Of a DNA stretch of 64,000 nucleotides, positions 8,511 through 17,347 are shown one piece after another. Every line of letters begins with the position of its first letter. The first letter of the stretch is position 1. Position numbers and translations under genes: made by a program. Source of the stretch: Nocardiopsis_B sediminis (GTDB lineage Bacteria; Actinomycetota; Actinomycetes; Streptosporangiales; Streptosporangiaceae); assembly GCF_042650565.1 (NCBI RefSeq), contig NZ_JBHSBH010000004.1:62001-126000 (forward strand), in the 5' to 3' direction. The notes below the pieces were generated by a model, which was not told the origin of the DNA, made no database searches, and saw only the letters and a program-made list of their open reading frames with translations.

Positions 8511-10058
8511 ATGGTTGGCGCGGTAACGAATAGCCCTGCCACGAGCGGGGCGACGGCCCCGGTGGCGTTCGACGACGCCATGCGCAGGTACGAGCCGGTG
8601 CTCGGCCTGGAGACCCACATCGAGCTGGGCACCGCATCGAAGATGTTCTGCTCGTGCGCCACCGCGTTCGGCGCCGCCCCCAACACCCAGGTCTGCCCGG
8701 TGTGCCTCGCGCTGCCCGGGTCGCTCCCGGTGGTCAACGGCACGGCGGTCGAGAGCGCGATCCGCCTGGGCCTGGCGCTGAACTGCTCGATCGCGTCGTG
8801 GTGCCGGTTCGCCCGGAAGAACTACTACTACCCGGACATGCCGAAGAACTACCAGATCTCCCAGTACGACGAGCCGCTGTGCGAGAACGGGTACCTCGAC
8901 GTCACCATCGACACCCACGAGGGCCCCCGTGAGTTCCGCGTGCACATCGAGCGCGTGCACATGGAGGAGGACACCGGCAAGACCAGCCACGTGGGCGGTG
9001 CGACCGGCCGCATCCACGGCGCCGACTACTCCCTCGTCGACTACAACCGCGCCGGCATCCCGCTGCTGGAGATCGTCACCAAGCCGATCGAGCACACCGG
9101 CGACCTCGCCCCGCTGGTGGCCCGGGCCTACGTCGCCGAGCTGCGCGACCTCGTCCGCGCCCTGGGGATCTCCGACGTGCGCATGGAGGAGGGCTCGCTG
9201 CGCTGCGACGTCAACGTCTCGCTGATGGCCCGCGGCGCGGGCGTGTGGGGCACCCGCAGCGAGACCAAGAACGTCAACTCCCTTCGCTCGGTCGAGCGCG
9301 CCGTCCGCTCCGAGATCGAGCGGCAGGCCGGCGTGCTCGACGCCGGCGGGCGCGTCGTGCAGGAGACCCGGCACTTCCAGGAGAACACCGGGGGCACGAT
9401 CTCGGGCCGGAGCAAGGAGGAGGCACAGGACTACCGCTACTTCCCCGACCCCGACCTCGTGCCCGTCGCCCCCTCGGCGGAATGGGTCGAGGAGCTGCGC
9501 GTCTCCCTCCCGGAGCTGCCCGCCGCCAAGCGCATCCGCGTCAAGGCCGAGTGGAGCCTGTCCGATGAGGAGCTGCGCGACCTCGTCAACGCCGACGCCA
9601 TCGAGCTCGTGGCCGCCACCGTCGACGCCGGGGCCGCCCCCGCCGACGCCCGCAAGTGGTGGCTGAACGAGCTGTCCCGCCGCGCCACCGAGACCGAGGT
9701 CGCGCTGGCCGAGCTGCCGGTCACGCCCGCCCAGGTGGCGCGCGTCGTCGCGCTGGTCGCCGAGGGCACGCTCACCAACAAGCTGGCACGCCAGGTGATC
9801 GAGGGCGTGCTCAACGGCGAGGGCGAGCCCGATGACGTGGTCGAGGCCCGCGGGCTCAAGGTCGTCAGCGACGACTCCGCCCTGGGTGCCGCCGTCGACC
9901 AGGCCATCGCCGACAACCCCGCCATCGCCGACAAGGTCCGCGGCGGCAAGGTCGCCGCGGCGGGCGCGCTCGTGGGCGCGGTGATGAAGGCCACGCGCGG
10001 CCAGGCCGACGCCGGCCGGGCGCGCGAGCTGATCCTGGAACGGCTCGCCGCCGGGTGA
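8511..10058 (+). CDS. gatB: Asp-tRNA(Asn)/Glu-tRNA(Gln) amidotransferase subunit B
   Basis: A 515-residue GatB. This subunit binds the mischarged tRNA, activates the Glu or Asp by phosphorylation and accepts ammonia from GatA. Visible signatures are YEPVLGLETHIEL, the zinc-binding CSC...CPVC pair (about residues 46-65), RKNYYYPDMPKNYQIS, and HMEEDTGKTSH. The C-terminal third is the tRNA-binding GatB_Yqey domain. ATG at 8511 is chosen because homology begins soon after it; its ribosome site is weak and the frame is open upstream. Confidence 0.96.
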   Translation: MVGAVTNSPATSGATAPVAFDDAMRRYEPVLGLETHIELGTASKMFCSCATAFGAAPNTQVCPVCLALPGSLPVVNGTAVESAIRLGLALNCSIASWCRFARKNYYYPDMPKNYQISQYDEPLCENGYLDVTIDTHEGPREFRVHIERVHMEEDTGKTSHVGGATGRIHGADYSLVDYNRAGIPLLEIVTKPIEHTGDLAPLVARAYVAELRDLVRALGISDVRMEEGSLRCDVNVSLMARGAGVWGTRSETKNVNSLRSVERAVRSEIERQAGVLDAGGRVVQETRHFQENTGGTISGRSKEEAQDYRYFPDPDLVPVAPSAEWVEELRVSLPELPAAKRIRVKAEWSLSDEELRDLVNADAIELVAATVDAGAAPADARKWWLNELSRRATETEVALAELPVTPAQVARVVALVAEGTLTNKLARQVIEGVLNGEGEPDDVVEARGLKVVSDDSALGAAVDQAIADNPAIADKVRGGKVAAAGALVGAVMKATRGQADAGRARELILERLAAG

Positions 10059-10606
10059 GAGCCACCGCGGAGCACCACGGGGCGGATACGCTGGGTGATC
10101 GCTTCGTCACCATGTCTCTGCCCCTTCTCTATCTCCGCGTGACATTGGGTGAATAGCCTGACCGGACGGGATCTTGAGGTGCGCGAACGGACCGGCCGAC
10201 GATGCTCCGGTCCCCTGAACGCCCCGCTCCTCCAGGCTGAGGAGGTGCAGCACTTCGATGGCCACGACATCAATGGGCGGACCGGCCATTGCCCGCCCCG
10301 GACCCCCCACCTGCGCGCCGGCCGCGCCCGGCACGGCCCCGGCAATGCATCCGTGACTACGTACGCGCCGGTGGCCGGGCCGGCGGGCACGGTCCGGCCG
10401 AGGAACGAGGGAGGGGCGTGTGACGACGCGAGGCGCCACCGTTGACCGTCCCCGCGGACTGAGCGGGCAGGAGCCCCATGGGCGTGCCCGAGGGTGCACG
10501 GTGGCGGGCGGCCTGAGGAGCGGGACATGACGACCACGGCCGCAGCCGGGCGCCACCGGGCCCACAACGCGCGCACCGGCTCCGGCTCCCCCTGGGGAGG
10601 CCGGTC
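10059..10606. other. Intergenic region between gatB and the PAS-GGDEF-EAL gene
   Basis: No ORF in these 548 bases has convincing codon usage, ribosome site or recognisable product. A short hairpin (GGTGA-TCGCTTCG-TCACC, about 10095-10112) could end gatB transcription. I looked for a cyclic-di-GMP riboswitch because of the downstream gene and see no conserved core. Confidence 0.5.
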
Positions 10607-13309
10607 ATGAAGGCCGACTCCCGTATCTGGCTCGGGGGCATCGTCGCCCTCACGGTGCTCTACGCCCTGGGCACGCTCACGGTCGACGGCGGCCTGTCGC
10701 TGACCGAGCGCCTGGGCAACTGGCCGACCGCCGTCGCGGCGGGGGCGGCGGCCGTCTCCCTGCTGTACTCCGCGCGCACCCGCGCCGCCACGGCGGCCGA
10801 CGGCGAGGCCAACGCCGACGGTGCCGACGGCGCGGCCGGGCTGCGCTTCCTGGGGTTCGCCGCGCTGGCCTGGTGCGCCGGGTCGGTCACCTATGCGGTC
10901 ACGGGCCTGCTCAGCGCCAACGCCGCGGTCACACTGACCTTCGGCGACCTGTTCATGCTCTTCGCCCTGCCGCTGTTCGTCCTGGGCTTCACGAAGTTCG
11001 CCCCGCTGCCGCGCGGGGTCCGCCCGGCGGTGCGGCACTTCACCGACTGCTACGTCTGCGCGGCCGCGGTCTTCTCGGTGGTGTGGCTGCTGCTGTTCGC
11101 CCCGCTCTACAGCGAGCTGGGCGAGGGGGCCGGGTTCCTGGCGTTCGCCCTCGTCTACCCGGTGGCCGACATCGCCGTGCTGTGCCTGCTGGCCCCGCTG
11201 GTGGCCACCTCGCCGCACAGCACGCGGCGCGCGGTCCTGCTGGCGATCGGCGCGTTCGTCATCATCTGCGGCGCCGACCTCATCGGCGCGGTCAGCCGGC
11301 TGACCGGGGTCGCGCCGGCGGGCGGGATCGAGTACCCGGTGCGGCTGCTGGGCTTCGCGCTGCTGGCCAGCCTGCCGTGGCTGATCCGCGACCGCGCGGG
11401 GGCCGAGCCGCGCCGGATCACCGGCCGCGGGCTGTACCGGTTCGCGCCCGAGATCGCCGCCGCCGGGGCGCTCGCCGTCGCGGCGGTCGTGCTGACCATC
11501 GGCGGGCTGCGCCTGGAGGGCGTCGCGCCGGTGCTCCCGCTGGCGGCGGGGTCGGCGGTGGTGGTGCTGCTGGTGCGGGTGAGCGGGGTCCTGGAGGAGA
11601 ACGCCACCCTGAGCCGCATGGTGCACACCCGCGAGCAGCACTTCCACGAGCTGGCCCGCAACAGCGGCGACGTCATCCTCATCCTCGACTTCGACGCCCG
11701 GATCTTCTACGTCAGCCCCGGTGCGGCCGAGGCCTTCGGCTACCGGCTCGACGACGTCCTGGCCGAGCCCGTCACCGCGATCGTGCACCCCGAGGACCTG
11801 CCGCAGGTCGGGGCGGCGATGACGGAGTTCCAGCGCGGGGCGGGCAAGGGGATCCACCTGCGCCTGCGGGTGCGCTCCGGCGACGGCACCTGGCGCCATA
11901 CCGAGTCCACCGCCTCGCTCTACGAGCAGCCCGGCGAACCCGACCGGCTGCTGGTGACCACCCGCGACATCAGCGCCCAGGTGGCGCTGGAGGACCAGGT
12001 CAACCACCTGACCTTCCACGACGGCATCACCGGCCTGCCCAACCGCGCCTACCTGGAGGAGCGGGCGCGCGAGGTGCTGGCGCGGCGCGAGCCCATCGGC
12101 GGCGCGCACGAGGTCGCCGCGATCTTCCTGGACCTCGACGGCTTCACCGCGGTCAACGACTCCGCGGGCCACACCTTCGGCGACTACCTGCTGGCGCAGG
12201 CCGCACGGCGGCTGCGCGCCACCACCGACTCCGGCGTCACGCTGGCCAGGTGGGGCGGCGACGAGTTCGCCGTGCTGATCGAGGAGAGCGCCCACGCCCA
12301 GCAGGTCGTCGACCTCGCCGAGCGGCTGGCCCGCGTCATCAGCGCCGATCCGTTCCAGGTGGCCGACCGCGAGGTCGTGCTGACCGCGAGCGCCGGGGTG
12401 GCCTTCGCCGAGCGGGGGATGGACAGCGGCGAGCTGCTGCGCAACGCCGACATGGCCATGGCGCGCGCCAAGGAGCAGGGCGGCGGCGGGCGGCTGGAGA
12501 TCTACGCGGCCGACATGCACGCCCAGGTGGTGGGCCGCCTGGAGTTGCAGACCGAGCTGCGCCAGGCGCTGGCCAACGGCGACTTCCTGCTGGAGTACCA
12601 GCCGGTCGTGGACCTGGAGAGCTCGCAGGTGACCGCGGTCGAGGCGCTGGTGCGCTGGCGGCGCGGCGACGAGCTGGTGATGCCCGACGTGTTCATCGGG
12701 CCCGCCGAGCAGTCGGGGCTGATCGTGCCGCTGGGCGAGTGGATCCTGCGCGAGGCGTGCGCGAAGGTGGCGCTCTGGCGCGCTTCCGACTGGGACATCG
12801 CGCTGTCGGTGAACCTGTCGGTCAAGCAGGTGCTGCAACCGCGGTTCGTCGAGACCGTGGCCGGTGTCCTGGCCGAGAGCGGGCTGCCCGCCGGGGTGCT
12901 GACCATGGAGGTCGACGAGGAGGTGCTGCTGGAGAACCCGGGCGAGGCCGTGGAGCGCCTGTCGGAGCTGCGCCGCCTGGGGGTCCGGCTGGCGATCGAC
13001 GACTTCGGCATGGGCTACGCGTCGCTGGCGCACCTGCGCCAGCTGCGGGTCGACGCGATCAAGATCGACCCGTCGTTCATCCGCGACCTCGGCTCCGACG
13101 GAACGGTCACCCTGCTCACCCACACGATCATCCGGCTGGGCCAGGACCTCGGGATGCAGGTCATCGCCGAAGGCATCGAGCGCGCGGAGCAGCTGGAGCA
13201 GCTGCGCTCCATGGGCTGCGGGTACGGGCAGGGGTTCCTGGTGGCGCGCCCGATGGTCGCCGGGGGCGTCGAGGCGCTGGTGGGCGGCGAGGCCGAGATC
13301 GCGCTGTAG
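10607..13309 (+). CDS. Membrane PAS-GGDEF-EAL protein
   Basis: A 900-residue protein. Residues 1-330 hold about ten hydrophobic segments, forming an integral membrane sensor domain. A PAS domain follows (about 345-455), then GGDEF (ARWGGDEFAVLI, about residue 550) and EAL (VEALVRWRR, SVNLS, IDDFGMGYAS, IKIDPSF, IAEGIE). Metal and catalytic residues of EAL look intact. Unlike the first GGDEF-EAL protein, the RxxD inhibitory site is absent: the equivalent residues read DSGV. It therefore probably lacks product feedback at that site. The ATG has a strong GGGGAGG ribosome site. The 5' 548 bases are empty, so it is likely its own transcription unit. Confidence 0.93.
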   Translation: MKADSRIWLGGIVALTVLYALGTLTVDGGLSLTERLGNWPTAVAAGAAAVSLLYSARTRAATAADGEANADGADGAAGLRFLGFAALAWCAGSVTYAVTGLLSANAAVTLTFGDLFMLFALPLFVLGFTKFAPLPRGVRPAVRHFTDCYVCAAAVFSVVWLLLFAPLYSELGEGAGFLAFALVYPVADIAVLCLLAPLVATSPHSTRRAVLLAIGAFVIICGADLIGAVSRLTGVAPAGGIEYPVRLLGFALLASLPWLIRDRAGAEPRRITGRGLYRFAPEIAAAGALAVAAVVLTIGGLRLEGVAPVLPLAAGSAVVVLLVRVSGVLEENATLSRMVHTREQHFHELARNSGDVILILDFDARIFYVSPGAAEAFGYRLDDVLAEPVTAIVHPEDLPQVGAAMTEFQRGAGKGIHLRLRVRSGDGTWRHTESTASLYEQPGEPDRLLVTTRDISAQVALEDQVNHLTFHDGITGLPNRAYLEERAREVLARREPIGGAHEVAAIFLDLDGFTAVNDSAGHTFGDYLLAQAARRLRATTDSGVTLARWGGDEFAVLIEESAHAQQVVDLAERLARVISADPFQVADREVVLTASAGVAFAERGMDSGELLRNADMAMARAKEQGGGGRLEIYAADMHAQVVGRLELQTELRQALANGDFLLEYQPVVDLESSQVTAVEALVRWRRGDELVMPDVFIGPAEQSGLIVPLGEWILREACAKVALWRASDWDIALSVNLSVKQVLQPRFVETVAGVLAESGLPAGVLTMEVDEEVLLENPGEAVERLSELRRLGVRLAIDDFGMGYASLAHLRQLRVDAIKIDPSFIRDLGSDGTVTLLTHTIIRLGQDLGMQVIAEGIERAEQLEQLRSMGCGYGQGFLVARPMVAGGVEALVGGEAEIAL

Positions 13310-13509
13310 GGGGCGGCTAGGGGTCCGTGTGCGGCCTCCGCTGGCCCCGGGCGGGGGTGCCGGGGAATCCGGTGGTCAGCGCCGGTGTACGGTATACGCT
13401 CGCCGGCCGCCGGTGGCGGCCCCGGGCGTCTCCCCGTGTTTCAGGCGTGCGACGTGGATGTTCGCCGGTCCGGCGCGACCTGCATAGAAATCGTATGCTG
13501 AGCGTCACA

Positions 13510-13524
13510 TCTCACAACGTGAGA
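13510..13524. promoter_or_regulatory. Palindromic operator upstream of ilvB
   Basis: TCTCACAACGTGAGA is a perfect palindrome with six-base arms. It ends 16 bases before the -35 box and is centred 60 bases before the GTG of the ilvB leader ORF. Related sites occur before cimA (22179) and leuB (19533). Its position suits an activator; the binding protein is unknown to me. Confidence 0.6.
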
Positions 13525-13540
13525 CAAAGTGGTGTTTCAG

Positions 13541-13570
13541 TTGACGGGTGACCCGTCCTCGGCCAAAGTT
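13541..13570 (+). promoter_or_regulatory. Promoter of the ilvB leader
   Basis: TTGACG (13541-13546) and AAAGTT (13565-13570) are 18 bases apart. Six bases after the -10 comes the leader GTG, so the transcript may begin at or next to the start codon. The region 13310-13509 upstream holds no gene; another -10-like TATGCT is at 13493. Confidence 0.55.
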
Positions 13571-13576
13571 GACAGC

Positions 13577-13630
13577 GTGCAGAGCAACTTCTTCCTCATT
13601 CTCGTACTTGGTCGGCGCGCAGCCGTCTGA
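13577..13630 (+). CDS. ilvB attenuator leader peptide
   Basis: A 17-codon ORF, GTG to TGA, encoding MQSNFFLILVLGRRAAV. Ile, Leu and Val codons cluster in the middle and a Val ends it. It is followed by a terminator hairpin at 13652 and then ilvB. This is the pattern of transcription attenuation by ribosome stalling when charged branched-chain tRNAs are scarce. The actinobacterial ilvB leader is a known RNA class (actino-ilvB). No Shine-Dalgarno site is seen, consistent with a leaderless start. Confidence 0.8.
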   Translation: MQSNFFLILVLGRRAAV

Positions 13631-13651
13631 CCGGGTCATTCGCTGCGCGCT

Positions 13652-13686
13652 CCCCTCAACCGCATCCCGGCGGTGAGGGGTTTTTT
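13652..13686 (+). terminator. Attenuator terminator before ilvB
   Basis: CCCCTCAACCGC pairs with GCGGTGAGGGG (one bulged base) and runs into TTTTTT. It lies 21 bases after the leader peptide stop and 43 bases before ilvB, as expected for an attenuator. Confidence 0.82.
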
Positions 13687-13729
13687 GTTGCCAGGCACAC
13701 CCGACGACGACCCTCCAAAGGATCTTGTG

Positions 13730-15490
13730 ATGACCGAGCAGATGACCGGAGCCCAATCGCTCATCAGGTCACTGGAGCATGCCGGTGTCGACGTGGTTTT
13801 CGGGATCCCCGGCGGTGCGATCCTTCCGGCCTACGACCCCCTGTACGACTCCGCCGCGGTGCGGCACATCCTCATGCGCCACGAGCAGGGCGCCGGTCAC
13901 GCCGCCGAGGGCTACGCCTACGCCACCGGCCGCCCCGGTGTCTGCATGGCCACCAGCGGGCCCGGCGCGACCAACCTGGTCACCCCGCTCGCCGACGCCC
14001 ACATGGACTCCGTGCCGATGGTCGCGATCACCGGCCAGGTCGCCGGCCCCGCGATCGGCACCGACGCCTTCCAGGAAGCCGACATCTGCGGCATCACCCA
14101 GCCGGTCACCAAGCACAACTACCTCGTCCGCCACGCCGCCGACATCCCCCGGACCATCGCCGAGGCGTTCCACATCGCCTCCACCGGACGCCCCGGGCCG
14201 GTGCTCGTCGACATCGCCAAGGACGCCCTCCAGGCCACCACCGCGTTCTCCTGGCCCCAGCGCCTGGACCTGCCCGGCTACCGCCCCGTCAGCAAACCGC
14301 ACGGCAAGCAGGTCCGCGAGGCCGCGCGGATGATCGCCGAAGCGCGCCGCCCCGTGCTCTACGTCGGCGGCGGGGTCCTGCGGGCCGGCGCCAGCCAGGA
14401 GCTGCGCGTCCTCGCCGAGCTCACCGGGCTGCCCGTCGTCACCACGCTCATGGCCCGCGGCGTCTTCCCCGACAGCCACCCCCAGCACCTGGGGATGCCC
14501 GGCATGCACGGCAGCGTCTCGGCCGTGGGCGCGTTGCAGAAGGCCGACCTGATCGTCGCCCTGGGCGCCCGGTTCGACGACCGGGTCACCGGGCGACTCG
14601 ACAGCTTCGCCCGCGACGCCAAGATCGTCCACGCCGACATCGACCCCGCCGAGATCTCCAAGAACCGCCACGCCGACGTGCCGATCGTCGGTGACTGCCG
14701 CGAGGTCATCGCCGACCTCGTCGTGGCCGTCCGCAACGACCAGACCGCCGGCCGCCAGGGCGACTACGCCGCCTGGTGGTCACAGCTCAACCGGCTGCGC
14801 GACACCTACCCGCTGGGCTACGACGCGCCCGATGACGGTAGTCTCGCCCCGCAGCAGGTGATCCAGCGCCTGGGCGAGATCGTCGGACCCGACGCCGCCT
14901 ACGTGGCGGGGGTCGGCCAGCACCAGATGTGGGCGGCCCAGTTCATCGGCTATGAGAAGCCCGGTTCCTTCATCAACTCCGGTGGCCTGGGCACCATGGG
15001 CTTCTCGGTGCCCGCTGCACTCGGAGCCAAGGTCGGCGACCCCGGCCGGACCGTGTGGTCGATCGACGGCGACGGCTGCTTCCAGATGACCAATCAGGAG
15101 CTCGCCACCTGCGCCGTCGAGGGCATCCCGATCAAGGTCGCCGTCGTCAACAACGGCAACCTCGGCATGGTGCGCCAGTGGCAGACGCTCTTCTACGAGG
15201 GCCGCTACTCCAACACCGACCTCCAGACCGCGCCCAGAGACGAGAAGGTCCGCATCCCGGACTTCGTCCGCCTGGCCGAGGCGTACGGTTGTGTCGGCCT
15301 CCGCTGCGAGCGGGCCGAGGACATCGACGCCACCATCGAGAAGGCCATGGCCGTCGACGACGCCCCGGTTGTCGTCGACTTCACCGTCAACCACGACGCG
15401 ATGGTCTGGCCGATGGTCGCCGCGGGCACCAGCAACGACAGCATCCAGTACGCGCGCGAAATGGCGCCCGACTGGGACGACGAGGACTGA
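13730..15490 (+). CDS. ilvB: Acetolactate synthase large (catalytic) subunit
   Basis: A 586-residue ThDP enzyme that makes acetolactate from two pyruvates, or acetohydroxybutyrate from pyruvate and 2-oxobutyrate, the first common step of Val, Leu and Ile synthesis. Signatures are VFGIPGGAILP, the catalytic Glu in MRHEQGAGHAAEGYA, and the ThDP/Mg motif GDGCFQMTNQELAT followed by NNGNLGMVRQWQ. ATG at 13730 has AAAGGA at the right distance; GTG one codon upstream is an alternative. ilvN follows after 42 bases. Expression is controlled by the leader-peptide attenuator upstream. Confidence 0.98.
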   Translation: MTEQMTGAQSLIRSLEHAGVDVVFGIPGGAILPAYDPLYDSAAVRHILMRHEQGAGHAAEGYAYATGRPGVCMATSGPGATNLVTPLADAHMDSVPMVAITGQVAGPAIGTDAFQEADICGITQPVTKHNYLVRHAADIPRTIAEAFHIASTGRPGPVLVDIAKDALQATTAFSWPQRLDLPGYRPVSKPHGKQVREAARMIAEARRPVLYVGGGVLRAGASQELRVLAELTGLPVVTTLMARGVFPDSHPQHLGMPGMHGSVSAVGALQKADLIVALGARFDDRVTGRLDSFARDAKIVHADIDPAEISKNRHADVPIVGDCREVIADLVVAVRNDQTAGRQGDYAAWWSQLNRLRDTYPLGYDAPDDGSLAPQQVIQRLGEIVGPDAAYVAGVGQHQMWAAQFIGYEKPGSFINSGGLGTMGFSVPAALGAKVGDPGRTVWSIDGDGCFQMTNQELATCAVEGIPIKVAVVNNGNLGMVRQWQTLFYEGRYSNTDLQTAPRDEKVRIPDFVRLAEAYGCVGLRCERAEDIDATIEKAMAVDDAPVVVDFTVNHDAMVWPMVAAGTSNDSIQYAREMAPDWDDED

Positions 15491-15532
15491 CGGGCCGCCA
15501 GGCCTCTAAGGAAGGGCAACGGACTTAGGAAA

Positions 15533-16057
15533 ATGAGCCAGCACACGCTCTCCGTCCTCGTGGAAGACACCCCGGGCATCCTCGCCAGGGCCTCGGCGCT
15601 GTTCTCCCGCCGCGGATTCAACATCAACTCCCTCAGTGTCAGCACCACCGAATACGAGGGCCTGTCCCGCATGACGATCGTGGTCAACTGCGACCGCCAC
15701 CCCTTGGAGCAGGTGACCAAGCAGCTCAACAAGCTGGTCAACGTCATCAAGATCGTCGAGATGGACAACGACGCCTCCGTGCGCAGGGAACTCCTGCTCG
15801 CGAAGGTCAAGGCCGACGCCGGCAGCCGACCGCACGTCATCCAGACCGCGGAACTGTTCCGGGCGCACGTCGTCGACGTCGGGCCCGACGTCGTCGTCAT
15901 CGAGGCCACCGGTAAACCCGAGAAGCTCGACGCGCTGATCCGCAACCTCGAACCGTTCGGGATCAAGGAACTGGTCAAGTCCGGGCTGGTCGCGCTGGGC
16001 CGCGGGCCGAGGTCGATCACCGACCGCTCGCTGCGCGCCATCGACCGGAGCGCCTGA
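15533..16057 (+). CDS. ilvN: Acetolactate synthase small (regulatory) subunit
   Basis: A 174-residue regulatory subunit that activates IlvB and confers valine feedback inhibition. The N-terminal ACT domain (LSVLVEDTPGILARASALF, NINSLSVSTTE) is followed by the ALS_ss C-terminal domain. Its ATG is preceded by AGGA. It lies between ilvB and ilvC in the usual ilvBNC order. Confidence 0.97.
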   Translation: MSQHTLSVLVEDTPGILARASALFSRRGFNINSLSVSTTEYEGLSRMTIVVNCDRHPLEQVTKQLNKLVNVIKIVEMDNDASVRRELLLAKVKADAGSRPHVIQTAELFRAHVVDVGPDVVVIEATGKPEKLDALIRNLEPFGIKELVKSGLVALGRGPRSITDRSLRAIDRSA

Positions 16058-16155
16058 CCGCTCCGGCCGCCCGGAACCCCGCCGACCACCTTCCGTCGGC
16101 CCGGCCGCCCTGCCGGACCGGCCACCGCCCAGCCATCGACAAGGAGTAAGCCGAA

Positions 16156-17151
16156 GTGGCAGCAGAGATGTACTACGACGACAACGCCGACCTGAGCATC
16201 ATCCAGGGACGCAAGGTCGCCGTGATCGGTTACGGCAGCCAGGGGCACGCGCACGCGCTGTCGCTGCGCGACTCCGGCGTGGACGTCCGCGTGGGCCTCG
16301 CCGAGGGCTCCGGCAGCCGCGCCAAGGCCGAGGAGGCCGGCCTGCGCGTCGTCACCCCCGCCGTGGCGGCCCAGGAAGCCGACCTGATCATGATCCTGGT
16401 CCCCGACCACATCCACCGCGACCTCTACGCCAACGAGATCGCCCCCCACCTCAAGGCCGGCGACGCCCTCTTCTTCGGCCACGGCTTCAGCATCCGCTAC
16501 GACCTCATCACCCCGCCGGCCGACGTCGACGTCGCGATGGTCGCCCCCAAGGGCCCCGGCCACCTGGTCCGCCGCCAGTTCGAGGAGGGGCGCGGCGTCC
16601 CGGTCCTGGTCGCCGTGGAGCAGAACCCCACCGGCGGCGCCTGGGAGCTCGCGCTGTCCTACGCCAAGGGCATCGGCGGCACCCGCGCCGGCGCGCTGAA
16701 GACCACCTTCACCGAGGAGACCGAAACCGACCTGTTCGGTGAGCAGGCCGTCCTCTGCGGTGGCCTCTCCGAGCTGATCAAGGCCGGGTTCACCACCCTC
16801 ACCGAGGCCGGCTACCAGCCCGAGGTCGCCTACTTCGAGTGCCTGCACGAGGTCAAGCTGATCGTCGACCTCATGTACGAGGGCGGCATCTCCAAGATGA
16901 ACTGGTCGGTGTCGGACAACGCCGAGTACGGCGGCTACACCCGCGGCCCGCGCGTGGTCACCGAGCAGACCCGCGAGGACATGCGCCGCATCCTCGGCGA
17001 GATCCGCGACGGCAGCTACGCCCGCGAGCTGGTGGCGGAGTTCGACGCCGGCCGGCCGAACTTCCTCAAGCGCCGCGAGGCCGAGCAGAACGAGCCGATC
17101 GAGAAGGTGGGCGCCGAGCTGCGCCCGCTGATGAGCTGGCTCAAGGGCTGA
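16156..17151 (+). CDS. ilvC: Ketol-acid reductoisomerase (NADP+), class I
   Basis: A 331-residue enzyme that isomerises and reduces acetolactate or acetohydroxybutyrate. The Rossmann motif VIGYGSQGHAHALSLRDSG and the cofactor loop EGSGSRAKAEEAGL (Ser and Arg placed for NADPH) are clear. The C-terminal knotted domain carries the Mg-binding acidic residues (ETETDLFGEQ, FECLHEVKLI). Length fits class I. GTG at 16156 follows AAGGAG; ATG at 16168 is an alternative. It is the last gene of ilvBNC and is followed by a strong hairpin. Confidence 0.97.
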   Translation: MAAEMYYDDNADLSIIQGRKVAVIGYGSQGHAHALSLRDSGVDVRVGLAEGSGSRAKAEEAGLRVVTPAVAAQEADLIMILVPDHIHRDLYANEIAPHLKAGDALFFGHGFSIRYDLITPPADVDVAMVAPKGPGHLVRRQFEEGRGVPVLVAVEQNPTGGAWELALSYAKGIGGTRAGALKTTFTEETETDLFGEQAVLCGGLSELIKAGFTTLTEAGYQPEVAYFECLHEVKLIVDLMYEGGISKMNWSVSDNAEYGGYTRGPRVVTEQTREDMRRILGEIRDGSYARELVAEFDAGRPNFLKRREAEQNEPIEKVGAELRPLMSWLKG

Positions 17152-17157
17152 TCACCC

Positions 17158-17190
17158 CGGCGGCCCGCCTCCGCCGGGGGCGGGCCGCCG
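17158..17190 (+). terminator. Hairpin after ilvC
   Basis: A perfect 12-base stem (CGGCGGCCCGCC at 17158-17169, complement at 17179-17190) seven bases after the ilvC stop. It has no T-run, which is common in high-G+C actinobacteria. Confidence 0.55.
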
Positions 17191-17347
17191 TCGGCAGGTC
17201 CGGGGCGAACGCGGCGGCACCGGCCACCCCCACCCTTTCCGCTCGCGTTCCCCACCACCGCACTAGACTTCCGGGGACAGTCCACCGAGCCCCGCCGTGG
17301 GGCCGCCCCCGGTGCGTCCACGTCGCAACCCGTATAAGGATCTCGCT

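Noticed and set aside
8399..8533. A possible leaderless 44-codon ORF starting seven bases after TAGGCT and overlapping the gatB start.
   Set aside because: The product has no recognisable feature and the TAGGCT box is explained as a gatB promoter element.
10149..10445. A 98-codon ORF between gatB and the PAS-GGDEF-EAL gene.
   Set aside because: No ribosome site, irregular codon bias and no recognisable product.
10059..10606. A cyclic-di-GMP riboswitch before the PAS-GGDEF-EAL gene.
   Set aside because: The conserved core of the GEMM aptamers is not visible.
9437..13123. A 1228-codon open frame antisense to gatB and the PAS-GGDEF-EAL gene, and other very long antisense frames such as 58858-63594.
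   Set aside because: They mirror real genes, have Ala/Arg/Gly/His-rich products with no domains, and arise from the high G+C bias that removes stop codons.
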